In this document: in pieces, positions 45,672-53,656 of the stretch
Position numbering within the stretch: position 1 is the stretch's first letter
How the letters are laid out: the number at the start of each line of letters is the position of its first letter
From: JBGPTF01 sp041490445
GTDB taxonomy: Bacteria; Acidobacteriota; Terriglobia; Acidiferrales; UBA7541
Reading direction: 5' to 3'
Assembly: GCA_041490445.1 (NCBI GenBank)
Contig: JBGPTF010000017.1
Location: forward strand, 1-64,000
DNA length: 64,000 bases
Notes under the pieces: generated by a model
The model's database searches: none
What the model was told of the DNA's origin: nothing
The model's input: only the letters and a program-made list of their open reading frames with translations
Made by a program: the position numbers and the translations under genes

Positions 45672-46823
45672 TCAATTTTGTGCGGAATGCTCAAGCGCGA
45701 GTGCTAATTGCGGTGAGTGCCATGCGGGCTGGCCGGGCGCGAGGGGGCGTGCGCCAAGCCCGTATTTTGCGCGGAGGGCGTTGACGCGGGCGGCAATTTC
45801 CTTCCGGTAGGCTTCTGGGGCATAGCCCGGGCGCGCATACCATTCACGATAGCACCGTGCGAGCTTCGGAAACTTCTCTTCGAGAAACGGCAGAAATTGT
45901 TTAAGCGAGGACGGCATCAGAAACAGGGCGCCGGCAGCAAACCATTGCGCGCCTGCATCGCGCGCGGCGCGCACGAGCGCGTCGAGGTCTTCTTCGCGGT
46001 CGGTGAGGCCGGGAAGCACCGGCATCGCAAACACGCCGACGGCGAGGCCGGCTTCGCGCAACTGCTTCACGGCGGCGAGTCTCAAATCCGGCCGCGGAGC
46101 GCGCGGTTCGAGCATTCGCGCAAGGCGCGGGCGCAAGGTGGTGATCGTCAGATTGATCGTCAGGGACGAGCGCGCCGCCAGCCGCACGAGCAGGTCGAGA
46201 TCGCGTACCACCTGGTTCGATTTCGTCGTGATTGAGACGCTCAGGCCTTCCCGCTCGGCCATTTTTTCGAGGATGGCGCGCGTGGCGCCGAATTCACGCT
46301 CGGCAGGCTGATACGGATCCGTGGCGGTGCCGATCGCGATGTGCTCACCCCAGATCTTCTCCGTGTTGAGATCACGTGCGGCGAGGGCGCCGGCATCCTG
46401 CTTCACATAAATCTTGCGCTCGAATTCTCCGCCATCGAGCTCCATGTATTCGTGCGTGTAGCGCGCATAGCAGTAGCGGCAGCCGAACTCGCAGCCGCGA
46501 TAGGGATTCACCGTCCAGCGGAACGGCACGCGCTCGGAATCACAGTGGTTCAGGATCGAGCGGGCGGGGAGCAGAAAATATTCGGTGTCGCGTTTGACAT
46601 CGGCGCAGGGGGAGGAAGCGGCGAGGCGCGCAATGCCGACCAACCCTCGAGCGGGCTTCGAGCTCCCGTCAGGCACGGGAGTGGGCGATGAAGCGTCGCC
46701 GGAGGTCTGGTGAATGCCGAGGCGTTCGGCAAGGGGGAATAAGGAGAGGCTGGCTTGCTCCGCACGGCGGGAACGGCGCAGATTCGGCACCGGAGCCGCA
46801 CGAAGTGTGGGTGAAGTGGCCAT
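45672..46823 (-). CDS. PA0069/Rv2578c-type radical SAM protein (SPL-like)
   Basis: The 383-residue protein binds a [4Fe-4S] cluster through CEFGCRYC (CxxxCxxC) after WTVNPYRG, and has HIAIGTATDPYQPAEREFGATRAILEKM, a block shared with spore photoproduct lyase-like enzymes. Family members are often induced by DNA damage, but their reaction is unproven. The start is the ATG at MATSPTL, which has GAGG upstream and lies 18 nt after a predicted transcription start; an ATG 54 nt further up lies inside the promoter. The C-terminus has FMMPSSLKQF-like FLMPSSLKQF and ends NALRAKYGLGARP. Confidence 0.88.
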   Translation of the reverse strand: MATSPTLRAAPVPNLRRSRRAEQASLSLFPLAERLGIHQTSGDASSPTPVPDGSSKPARGLVGIARLAASSPCADVKRDTEYFLLPARSILNHCDSERVPFRWTVNPYRGCEFGCRYCYARYTHEYMELDGGEFERKIYVKQDAGALAARDLNTEKIWGEHIAIGTATDPYQPAEREFGATRAILEKMAEREGLSVSITTKSNQVVRDLDLLVRLAARSSLTINLTITTLRPRLARMLEPRAPRPDLRLAAVKQLREAGLAVGVFAMPVLPGLTDREEDLDALVRAARDAGAQWFAAGALFLMPSSLKQFLPFLEEKFPKLARCYREWYARPGYAPEAYRKEIAARVNALRAKYGLGARPLAPGQPAWHSPQLALALEHSAQN

Positions 46824-46847
46824 TGAGAGCCTCGCCGCACAGGCCGG

Positions 46848-46877
46848 ATGATATTCGCTTTTTATTCGCCATGTCAA
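46848..46877 (-). promoter_or_regulatory. Sigma-70 promoter of the radical SAM gene with TTCGC repeats
   Basis: On the minus strand TTGACA (46877-46872), an 18-bp spacer and TATCAT (46853-46848) form a good promoter. The plus-strand sequence around it repeats TTCGC(C) four times between about 46853 and 46913, two of them within the spacer or -10 edge. The repeats may be binding sites for a regulator, possibly DNA-damage-related; that is a guess. Confidence 0.6.
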
Positions 46878-46991
46878 GCCTTATTCTTCGCCCTGTATTC
46901 GCCCTGCGCTTCCCCACACAAGGCCCGGCCCCCTCCCCCGCGATTGCATCTTCGTGAGGCTATACTCGACGACAGCCCCCCAGGAGGCTTC

Positions 46992-47603
46992 GTGGAGGAA
47001 GTCGGGATTCTGATCATTGATGACGACGAGGTCAGTCAGGCCGCCTTGCGCCAGATCCTCGATTCGGAGGGCTGGCGCGTGCGCGTGGCGCCGCTGGTGA
47101 GCCAGGGCCTCGCAGAACTTTCCTCCGGCACATGGACGCTGGCAATCGTTAACGTGGCGCTGACGGGCCTGGACGGGCCTGCCTTCGCAACGTTCAAAGA
47201 GCTGGGGCAATCCGATGTCGCCGCCCCAAGCAGGAAGCGCCTACGCGTGCTGTTCCTGGTCCCGACGCTTGTGGCAAGCCTGGCCCAGCCCCTGCTCGAA
47301 CGGGAACGGTTGCCATACGTGCTGAAGCCATTCCACCTGCACGATTTTCTGGAGAAGGTCAGCGATTTGCTTCTCGAAGCGCAGGCCATCCTGAAGCCGA
47401 TCCGCCAGATGCAGGCCGAGCCGCTGGCTTCCGAGCGCCGCCAGAAAGAGCGCCGGTCCGGCAAGGATAGCCGAGGGTCGGCGATGTTCGCTTCCCGTGC
47501 GGACTATCAGATGACCGAGGAAGAAATCGCCGAGTACGAGAAGCAAGAAGAGGAAGAGCGCAAGAAGAGGTCAAAGCGCGGGAAAGAGTCGGGAAGGCCC
47601 TGA
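46992..47603 (+). CDS. Pseudo-receiver (response-regulator-like) protein
   Basis: The N-terminal 120 residues fold like a CheY receiver: GILIIDDDEVSQAALRQILDSEGWRV has the acidic pocket and YVLKPFHLHDFLEKVSDLL has the conserved Lys (Lys112). At the phosphorylation site, where Asp is expected, the sequence is IVNVALTGLDG with Asn54, so classical phosphorylation is unlikely. The C-terminal 60 residues are highly charged (SERRQKERRSGKDSRG, then EEEIAEYEKQEEEERKKRSKRGKE) and probably form a helix. The GTG start has AGGAGG 4 nt upstream. No kinase is adjacent. It may be a constitutive adapter. Confidence 0.75.
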   Translation: MEEVGILIIDDDEVSQAALRQILDSEGWRVRVAPLVSQGLAELSSGTWTLAIVNVALTGLDGPAFATFKELGQSDVAAPSRKRLRVLFLVPTLVASLAQPLLERERLPYVLKPFHLHDFLEKVSDLLLEAQAILKPIRQMQAEPLASERRQKERRSGKDSRGSAMFASRADYQMTEEEIAEYEKQEEEERKKRSKRGKESGRP

Positions 47604-47615
47604 GCACCTCGCCCT

Positions 47616-48959
47616 TCAGTTCTTGTTCAGCCGTTCATCCAGCAGCAGCACTGTCCGGTAAAGAATTTCTGCTCCGTTCGCCACATCCTTCCAGGATGTG
47701 AATTCGCGCGGCGAATGGCTGATGCCGCCGCGGCTGGGCACGAAAATCATTCCGATGGGCGCATATCGCGCGACGTTTTGAGCATCGTGCCCCGCGCCGC
47801 TGGGCATGTCCAGCGTCGCAAGCCCCGCCGACTGCGCCGCGTCGTGAATGGCCACGCGGAAAGCCGGGTCTGTGAATGCCGGCTCGTCAGCGCTGAGCGG
47901 CGTACACGAGATAGCAACGTTCTCTTCGCGCGCGATAGCCGCGAAGTGACTCTCGATGCGTCCCCAGATGCGCGCGACCTTCGCCGAATCAAGATCGCGC
48001 AGCTCCACGGAAAATTCCACGCGCCCGGGAATGATGTTCCGCGCGCCCGGTTCCACTTTCATCTGGCCGACGGTGCCGACCTGGGGGCCCGGCTCGGCGC
48101 GCACTTCTTCGCGCACAGCGAGGACAGCGCGCGCTGCAGCGGCGAGCGCGTCCTGACGGCGATTCATCGGCGTGGTGCCGGCATGATTGGCAAACCCCGT
48201 CGCAACACAGGTCCACCTGCGAATGCCCACGATTCCCTGCACCACGCCAATGAGGATTCTCGCCTCGTCGAGGACGGCACCTTGCTCGATGTGCAGTTCC
48301 ACATAGCCCGCCACGGTTCCCGGCCGAATCTTCGCTTCGGAGAACTGTGCAGGGTCCTGCCCGTAGCGGCGCAGCCAGTCGGTGAGCGACTGCCCCTCCT
48401 CATCGCGCCGCTCGAGCATCTTCGGATCGATCAGGCCTGCCGCTGCCCCCGAGCCGAACAGACCGATTCCAAAATGGTGGCCCTCTTCATTTGTCCAGAT
48501 GACCGCTTCGAGTGGATGCCGGGTCTTCACGCCGCGCTCCGCCAGCGCGCGGAGCACTTCGATGGCGCTCAGGCTGCCCACATCGCCATCGAAGTTTCCG
48601 CCGTGCGGAACCGAATCGATGTGCGAGCCGAAGAGAATGGCCGGCAGGTTCTCTGTGCCCTCGCGCCGGGCAAAGATGTTGCCTACCGGATCAACGCGGA
48701 CGGCCAGCCCCGCCGCGCGCATCAGGCCCATCACGTACTCGCGCGCAGCCATCTCTTCACTGGAAAACGCCAGCCGCGTGACGCCACCCTCGGGGTTGCG
48801 CCCGAATTCACTCAGCCTCTCGAGCGACTGCTGGAGACGCTGGGCATTCACGTGAAGGTCGTTCCCTGCATTCGCAGCCTTTTCCTGGCCGGCAAGCTGC
48901 CTCGACGGCGTCGCGACGGCCAAGAGCGATAGAGCGAGAAGAGTCCATAGGTTTCGCAT
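47616..48959 (-). CDS. M20 Zn-amidohydrolase (N-carbamoyl-amino-acid hydrolase/allantoate type)
   Basis: The 447-residue protein has all metal-binding segments of the hydantoinase/carbamoylase M20 group: FGSHIDSVPHGGNFDGDVG, IWTNEEGHHFGIGLFGS, YVELHIEQGAVLDE and GISHSPREF. It hydrolyses C-N bonds in N-carbamoyl amino acids, ureidoglycolate or allantoate; the exact substrate is not fixed. It has an N-terminal secretion signal (LWTLLALSLLAVATPSRQLAG), unusual because most relatives are cytoplasmic. The ATG of MRNLWT is used since upstream residues are not signal-like. Confidence 0.88.
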   Translation of the reverse strand: MRNLWTLLALSLLAVATPSRQLAGQEKAANAGNDLHVNAQRLQQSLERLSEFGRNPEGGVTRLAFSSEEMAAREYVMGLMRAAGLAVRVDPVGNIFARREGTENLPAILFGSHIDSVPHGGNFDGDVGSLSAIEVLRALAERGVKTRHPLEAVIWTNEEGHHFGIGLFGSGAAAGLIDPKMLERRDEEGQSLTDWLRRYGQDPAQFSEAKIRPGTVAGYVELHIEQGAVLDEARILIGVVQGIVGIRRWTCVATGFANHAGTTPMNRRQDALAAAARAVLAVREEVRAEPGPQVGTVGQMKVEPGARNIIPGRVEFSVELRDLDSAKVARIWGRIESHFAAIAREENVAISCTPLSADEPAFTDPAFRVAIHDAAQSAGLATLDMPSGAGHDAQNVARYAPIGMIFVPSRGGISHSPREFTSWKDVANGAEILYRTVLLLDERLNKN

Positions 48960-49083
48960 GGTTGCCTCGGGAAACCCGGAGTCTGCCATACCCCCGGAAA
49001 CCCTGCAAGAAAATGCAGCTTCGCCGTTCAAAGACCAAGCGCCCGAGATGCGGGCGCAAGATTCAGGCAATCAGGAGGAAGTT

Positions 49084-50250
49084 ATGCAAGGCATTTACGA
49101 AGGTTGGCAGAATCACGGGGGGCTGGCGGCACTGGCCACGCTGGCCGTGTTTGGCCTGTCGTTCATGGGGCTTGGTTTTACGAGCGGCACGGCACGCGTC
49201 GAAGCCGGGGGCCAAAACTGGCGGATCGTCGAGCCGGTGACGTACGAGAATTTACGTGTTTTCCCGATCGTTTCGAGCCAGTCTGCCGATACGAGCGCGT
49301 TTCTCACGCTCGACGAAGCGCTCGCTGCAGGCGATGCGGTGGTGACCGAGCAAGGAAGCGACATTCTGCGCCGCACACGAGATGGGAGACCTGCAGGAGG
49401 CCCGGCGCCATGGCAGGGCGACGGCGCGCAAGTGAACCAACTCGTCCTGATGAATCGCAGCAAGAAGCTGCTCATCTTGCTGGCCGGCGAAGTGATCTCC
49501 GGCGGCAAGCAGGATCGCGTCATCGGAAAGGACCGGATCGTTCCAGTAGGCGCGGAGCCCCTGCCGCTCGATGTCTTCTGCGTCGAGCACGGCCGGTGGA
49601 ATGTCGCCTCCACCAAGTTTGCCGCGGCGAAGATGATGGCTCATCCGAGCGTGCGTGAACGCGTCGCGGTGGACCAGAATCAGAGCGAGGTTTGGGCGGC
49701 GGTCCGCAGCGGAACCACAGTGGCGATGGCCTCTCCGCATCCCGGCGCAGAAGCTCCGGCGCTTTCTCCGAGAGTCCTCGCGGACCTGGCGCAGGATGTG
49801 GCACCAACGGGCTCGTACGTAAAGCTCTATGGATCTCGCCAGGTCTCAGGCTCGGTCGAAAACTTTGCGAACGAGATGGAAAAGCGATTTGCGCGGGCGA
49901 CGTCGAACCTGAAAGGCGAACACGTCGTTGGCGTGGTCGTGGCGTACGGCGGCGAAGTGGCGTGGGGCGATGTCTTCGCCTCTCCGCAGCTCTTCGAGGG
50001 CTATTGGCCGAAACTGCTGCGCAGCTTCGTCGTCGAGGCCCTGGCGCGGCCGGAATTGAAGGAGCGCGCATCGGTGGAAGACGCGCGGGAATTTCTCGCG
50101 CGAAATGGTGGCCACGAAAAGGTGGAAAGCGAGCCGGGCGTGTATCGCTGGCTCGAGCGGACGGAGGGCCATTTCGCGGAAATCGAATTGACCGCCCTTG
50201 CGCCGAAGACGATGACGCTGCACTGGCTCAAAGTATTGCGGACAAATTAA
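49084..50250 (+). CDS. ARPP-1 (DUF6569) domain protein
   Basis: The 388-residue protein has one hydrophobic segment (LAALATLAVFGLSFMGLGF) at the N-terminus, then an ARPP-1 domain: VTYENLRVFPIVSS, FLTLDEALAAGDAVVTEQG, VNQLVLMNRSKKLLILLAGEVISGGKQDRVIGKDRIVPVG, and PLDVFCVEHGRWN, with LLRSFVVEALARPELKERA near the end. I recognise the family mainly from the GEVISGGKQDRV and CVEHGRW motifs; its biochemical role is unknown. The ATG has AGGAGGAAGTT before it. It diverges from the M20 gene with 124 bp between starts. Confidence 0.82.
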   Translation: MQGIYEGWQNHGGLAALATLAVFGLSFMGLGFTSGTARVEAGGQNWRIVEPVTYENLRVFPIVSSQSADTSAFLTLDEALAAGDAVVTEQGSDILRRTRDGRPAGGPAPWQGDGAQVNQLVLMNRSKKLLILLAGEVISGGKQDRVIGKDRIVPVGAEPLPLDVFCVEHGRWNVASTKFAAAKMMAHPSVRERVAVDQNQSEVWAAVRSGTTVAMASPHPGAEAPALSPRVLADLAQDVAPTGSYVKLYGSRQVSGSVENFANEMEKRFARATSNLKGEHVVGVVVAYGGEVAWGDVFASPQLFEGYWPKLLRSFVVEALARPELKERASVEDAREFLARNGGHEKVESEPGVYRWLERTEGHFAEIELTALAPKTMTLHWLKVLRTN

Positions 50251-50325
50251 CTCCGCACAGCGGGACGGCCCGAAGAATCTCTCTTGAGAATGCGCGCCGG
50301 AGCGAAACCTTACCGCTCCTGATCC

Positions 50326-50835
50326 CTAACGCGCCGACGCCGAAGCTTGCTGCCCAGACCAGCGACGAACCTGGCTCCTGTCGCTCGTCGCAGCGAGCAA
50401 TTCAGCAATGGTTTTGTTCAGAACGGGATGATGTAGCGCCGGTGCGAGTTCGCAGAGGGGGACGAGGACAAAGCGCCGGTCGGCGATGCGGGGATGAGGG
50501 ATTTCCAGATCCGGAGCGCGGACGACGCTAGATCCAAAGAACAGGATATCCAGATCAATCCCGCGCGGGCCGCGCGGAACCGTGCGGCGGCGGCCTATGA
50601 AACGTTCGAGCTCGCGCAAGGCGTGGAGAAGCTGGCGCGGCATTCGATCCGTTTCCCCTGCGACGACGCAATTCAGGAACCAGCCCTGCGCGCGAAAATC
50701 CACCGGCTCGGTGGCGTAGAGCGACGAGCGCCGCGCGACGCGCACGCCGCAGCCGGGGAGGCCATCGATCGCGCGCGTGATGTTCTGCTCGCGATCGCCA
50801 ATGTTGGAGCCAAGTGAAAGATAAACTGTCTTCAT
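50326..50835 (-). CDS. folK: HPPK, 6-hydroxymethyl-7,8-dihydropterin pyrophosphokinase FolK
   Basis: FolK activates the pterin for folate synthesis by transferring pyrophosphate from ATP. The 169-residue protein has YLSLGSNIGDREQNITRAIDGLP at the start, SSLYATEPVDFRAQGWFLNCVV, and the RGPRGIDLDILFFG block with catalytic Asp residues, then PHPRIADRRFVLVPLCELAP. Length is normal. It overlaps the ruvB stop codon by one base (TGATG) and so is translationally coupled. Confidence 0.96.
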   Translation of the reverse strand: MKTVYLSLGSNIGDREQNITRAIDGLPGCGVRVARRSSLYATEPVDFRAQGWFLNCVVAGETDRMPRQLLHALRELERFIGRRRTVPRGPRGIDLDILFFGSSVVRAPDLEIPHPRIADRRFVLVPLCELAPALHHPVLNKTIAELLAATSDRSQVRRWSGQQASASAR

Positions 50836-51875
50836 CAGAACAATTGAGGCTGGCGGCGGGGCTCTTCGAGACCGAAATGCTTGTAGGCCAGTGCGGTGGC
50901 CATGCGGCCGCGCTGCGTGCGGTCGAGCAAGCCGAGCTGCATAAGATACGGCTCATAAATTTCTTCGATTGCGTCTTCCTCTTCGCTCAGTGAAGCAGCA
51001 ATCGTATTTAGGCCGACCGGGCCGCCGCCGTATTTCTGGATGATCGTGAGCATCAGGTTGCGGTCCACTTCATCGAGGCCGTGTTCATCCACACCGAGCA
51101 TGCCGAGGGCTTCGCGAGCAACTTCGAGCGTGGCGCGGCCCTGGGCGCGAACTTCGGCGAAATCGCGGACGCGGCGGAGCAGACGATTGGCCACGCGCGG
51201 CGTGCCGCGGCTGCGCCGCGCGATTTCGTGTGCGGCTGCTTCGTCCACCGCGATGCCGAGGATTTTCGCCGAGCGCTGAACGATTTCGAAAAGATCAGCC
51301 GGGGTATAAAAATCGAGCCGGTGGACGATGCCGAAGCGCGACCGCAGCGGCGCCATGATGAGCCCGGCGCGGGTGGTAGCGCCGACGAGCGTGAACTTAT
51401 TGAGCTGGTACGGATGCACGCGCGCGCCCGCTCCCTGCCCGATGATCAGGTCGATCCGGTAATCCTCCATTGCGGGATAAAGAATCTCCTCAAGCGCTGG
51501 CTGCAGGCGGTGAATTTCGTCCAGGAAGAAAAGATCGCGCAATTCGAGCGCGGTGAGGACCGCGGTCAGATCGCCCTTGCGCTCGAGCAATGGGCCGGAA
51601 CTCGTCTTGATCGCCACGCCCAGTTCGTTGGCCAAGATTTGTGCGAGCGTCGTCTTGCCCAGCCCCGGCGGGCCGTAGAGCAGGACGTGGTCGAGCGCTT
51701 CGCCGCGGCTCTTCGCCGCTTCAATCGCGATCGCAAGATTCTCTTTCACGCGCAACTGGCCGATGAAATCGCCCAGCCGCTTCGGGCGGACGCTCGCCTC
51801 GATACGCGCGTCCTCCTCGAACGCCTGGCCGGAAATGATGCGCTGCTTCGGTTGTGCCATGCGCGGTTCGCTCAC
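50835..51875 (-). CDS. ruvB: Holliday junction helicase RuvB
   Basis: The 346-residue AAA+ helicase drives branch migration with RuvA. Visible motifs are RPKRLGDFIGQ, Walker A LYGPPGLGKTTLAQILANE, Walker B LFFLDEIHRL, sensor VGATTRAGLIMAPLRSRFG and the C-terminal winged helix with RSRGTPRVANRLLRRVRDFAEV. The GTG start overlaps the previous stop by 4 bp; an ATG 15 nt later is an alternative. It lies in the order ruvA-ABM-ruvB-folK. RuvC is not in the window. Confidence 0.97.
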   Translation of the reverse strand: MSEPRMAQPKQRIISGQAFEEDARIEASVRPKRLGDFIGQLRVKENLAIAIEAAKSRGEALDHVLLYGPPGLGKTTLAQILANELGVAIKTSSGPLLERKGDLTAVLTALELRDLFFLDEIHRLQPALEEILYPAMEDYRIDLIIGQGAGARVHPYQLNKFTLVGATTRAGLIMAPLRSRFGIVHRLDFYTPADLFEIVQRSAKILGIAVDEAAAHEIARRSRGTPRVANRLLRRVRDFAEVRAQGRATLEVAREALGMLGVDEHGLDEVDRNLMLTIIQKYGGGPVGLNTIAASLSEEEDAIEEIYEPYLMQLGLLDRTQRGRMATALAYKHFGLEEPRRQPQLF

Positions 51876-52171
51876 AATACCTCAAACGCGCCGATGCGGC
51901 GCTCCGAATCCGTAAAGGCTTCGCAGGTGCGGTCCAGTTGCTCGAATTCGGATGCGAAATTCTTTCTCATTGTGTGGTACAGCTCCGGCGAATCCCATGA
52001 ATCAACCGTGAGATACCGGACCGGCTGTTCGGCGTCGCGCAGCAGGACGGTGCCGAGATAGCCGGGGCTTTTCACGAAGAGCGCCGCCCAGGCCCCCAAG
52101 CTGGAATAATAGCGCTCAAATTCGGCGATTTTCTCTTTCTTGGGGAGAAACTCCCAGACGTACTGAATCAC
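51872..52171 (-). CDS. Dimeric alpha-beta barrel (ABM-like) protein
   Basis: A 99-residue protein starting at the GTG before IQYVWEFLPKKEKIAEFERYYSSLG; a GGAGG site lies 5 nt upstream. It has the ferredoxin-like pattern of antibiotic-biosynthesis-monooxygenase/DUF proteins: YVWEF strand, helix, SPGYLGTVLLRDAEQPVRYLTVDSWDSPELYHTM and a final helix. Tyr/Trp residues may form a small pocket. It is nested in the ruvA-ruvB operon and overlaps ruvB by 4 bp; similar proteins elsewhere are of unknown role. Confidence 0.72.
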   Translation of the reverse strand: MIQYVWEFLPKKEKIAEFERYYSSLGAWAALFVKSPGYLGTVLLRDAEQPVRYLTVDSWDSPELYHTMRKNFASEFEQLDRTCEAFTDSERRIGAFEVL

Positions 52172-52187
52172 CAGCGCCTCCAGGCCT

Positions 52188-52820
52188 TCAACCCTCGCCG
52201 CGTGCGGCACGCGCGCTTTTCTGTGCCGCTGGGCCACTCAGCAATTGCAGCGCGCTGCGGAGCAACCCCTCGAACGCCCGGGGCGCCCCGTCTGTTCGCG
52301 CTTGCTCCACCGCCTGCTCCACGACCCGGCGGTCGTAGCCGAGATTGAGGAGGGCGGACGTAACGTCGTCTTCCACCTGCGTGGGCGTTGCGGGCCGCGC
52401 GGTTTCAGACACTTCCACAGCGGCAAGCTTGTCGCGCAATTCGACCACGATGCGCTCGGCCGTCTTGCGGCCAACGCCGGGGATGCGCACGAGTTGCGCC
52501 AAATCATTCCGCCGGATGGCCGGCACCAACTCGTCCAGATTCATTCCGGAGAGAATTTTCAGAGCGAGGCTCGGCCCCACCCCGGACGCGGTGAGCAGCA
52601 ACTCGAAACATTGTTTCTCGCGTGCCGTCAGGAAGCCGTACAGCGAGAGCTGATCCTCACGAAGGTGAGTATGGATGAGAAGCGTGATGTCGGAATGCAA
52701 GCCGCCCAGGCATGCGAATGTCGAAAGCGGAATCTGCACCTGGTAACCGACCCCGGCCACGTCAACGAGGATCAGGTTCGGGCGCTTCTCAACGAGCTTG
52801 CCGCGGAGCGATCCAATCAT
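52188..52820 (-). CDS. ruvA: Holliday junction DNA-binding protein RuvA
   Basis: The 210-residue protein starts MIGSLRGKLVEKRPNLILVDVAGVGYQVQIPLSTF (OB fold), then has the acidic-pin domain with tandem HhH motifs (LLTASGVGPSLALKILSG and LVRIPGVGRKTAERIVVELRDKL), and a C-terminal UBA-like domain that contacts RuvB (VTSALLNLGYDRRVVEQAVEQA). Length is typical. It probably begins the ruvA-ABM-ruvB-folK operon; a 17-bp palindrome lies about 30 bp upstream. Confidence 0.96.
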   Translation of the reverse strand: MIGSLRGKLVEKRPNLILVDVAGVGYQVQIPLSTFACLGGLHSDITLLIHTHLREDQLSLYGFLTAREKQCFELLLTASGVGPSLALKILSGMNLDELVPAIRRNDLAQLVRIPGVGRKTAERIVVELRDKLAAVEVSETARPATPTQVEDDVTSALLNLGYDRRVVEQAVEQARTDGAPRAFEGLLRSALQLLSGPAAQKSARAARGEG

Positions 52821-53136
52821 GACTCACGCACCGTTCGCTGGTGGGGCGCATTCCAATAATTGGAATGACCCCAAATTATCCCTCCGAAGAATCGGCGGGC
52901 AACCGCCTGTTGTGTGAGGGAAAGTGCGTGAACCAAATCGGGCACCGTCTCGTTTTGCAACACGAACAATCCTCGCAACACGTTGCAGTGTGCAAGTGAT
53001 GATGCAGCACGCTTCGAAGCGTGTCAACGCGCATCGAGTAGAACCTTGTAAAAATCAGGGAACATCGAGCTACCTCTTCGCCTAGTCGAACGTCAAAGGA
53101 AATGAGGGGCGCTCGTGGGAAGAGGAGGAAATCAAC
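52821..53136. other. Divergent intergenic region with two palindromes
   Basis: The region separates ruvA and a plus-strand secreted-protein gene. It contains a 17-bp dyad with ATTCCAA and TTGGAAT arms (52850-52866), positioned as a possible ruvA operator, and a 16-bp perfect palindrome CACGCTTCGAAGCGTG (53010-53025). Neither is a classical LexA box that I recognise. The rest holds no gene. Confidence 0.5.
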
Positions 53137-53490
53137 ATGTCGCGTGAAATGCTGTACCGCACCATGACGGCGGCGCTGGCTCTGGCCCTGGTTCTGCCAT
53201 TGCTGGCTACTCCGGCGCTCGCAAAAAACAGTTCGGGGGTCGTTAAGACGTCCATCACGCTCGCTGTTCCTGCTTCTCTGGGAGGCATGTCCCTGAAGGC
53301 AGGCCGGTACAGCGTGATCACCGATGGTTCCAAGGTCACGCTGAAACAAGAGGGCAAGGTCGTCGCCGAAGCACCGGCCCAGTGGGCAGACGCGAAAGAG
53401 AAGTTTGATGCAAGCGGCGTTGTGATCGACGGAAATGACATCCGCGAAATCCGCTTTGGCGGCCAGGCACGCTATCTCGTGATCCGCTGA
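53137..53490 (+). CDS. Small secreted protein, unknown function
   Basis: The 117-residue protein has a typical signal sequence (LYRTMTAALALALVLPLLATPALAK) and a mature part of about 88 residues with a beta-rich pattern: SITLAVPASLGGMSLKAGRYSVITDGSKVTLKQEGKVVAEAPAQW. The phrase LKAGRYSV is shared with many acidobacterial secreted proteins. No function is known. AGAGGAGGAAATCAAC before the ATG is an excellent ribosome site. Confidence 0.8.
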   Translation: MSREMLYRTMTAALALALVLPLLATPALAKNSSGVVKTSITLAVPASLGGMSLKAGRYSVITDGSKVTLKQEGKVVAEAPAQWADAKEKFDASGVVIDGNDIREIRFGGQARYLVIR

Positions 53491-53495
53491 AACGC

Positions 53496-53553
53496 GTCCT
53501 ACGCCCCCTCGTAGGACAAGCCAGGGACGGGCGGCAGCCTACGCCGCCCGTCC
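53496..53553. repeat. Two tandem hairpins (REP-like or terminator)
   Basis: The first stem is 8 bp (GTCCTACG with CGTAGGAC) and the second is 11 bp (GGACGGGCGGC with GCCGCCCGTCC). Both lie just after the secreted-protein stop codon. Neither has a T-run. They resemble paired extragenic palindromes and may also stabilise the upstream mRNA. Confidence 0.55.
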
Positions 53554-53656
53554 GAATCCTTCAAACTTCGAATCCGGCCAAATTGGGAGTTGGTCACCGC
53601 ACCATCCGCATGTTATTTCTGGGGAAACTCGTAAACCAGTTTGAAGGAGAACCTGC

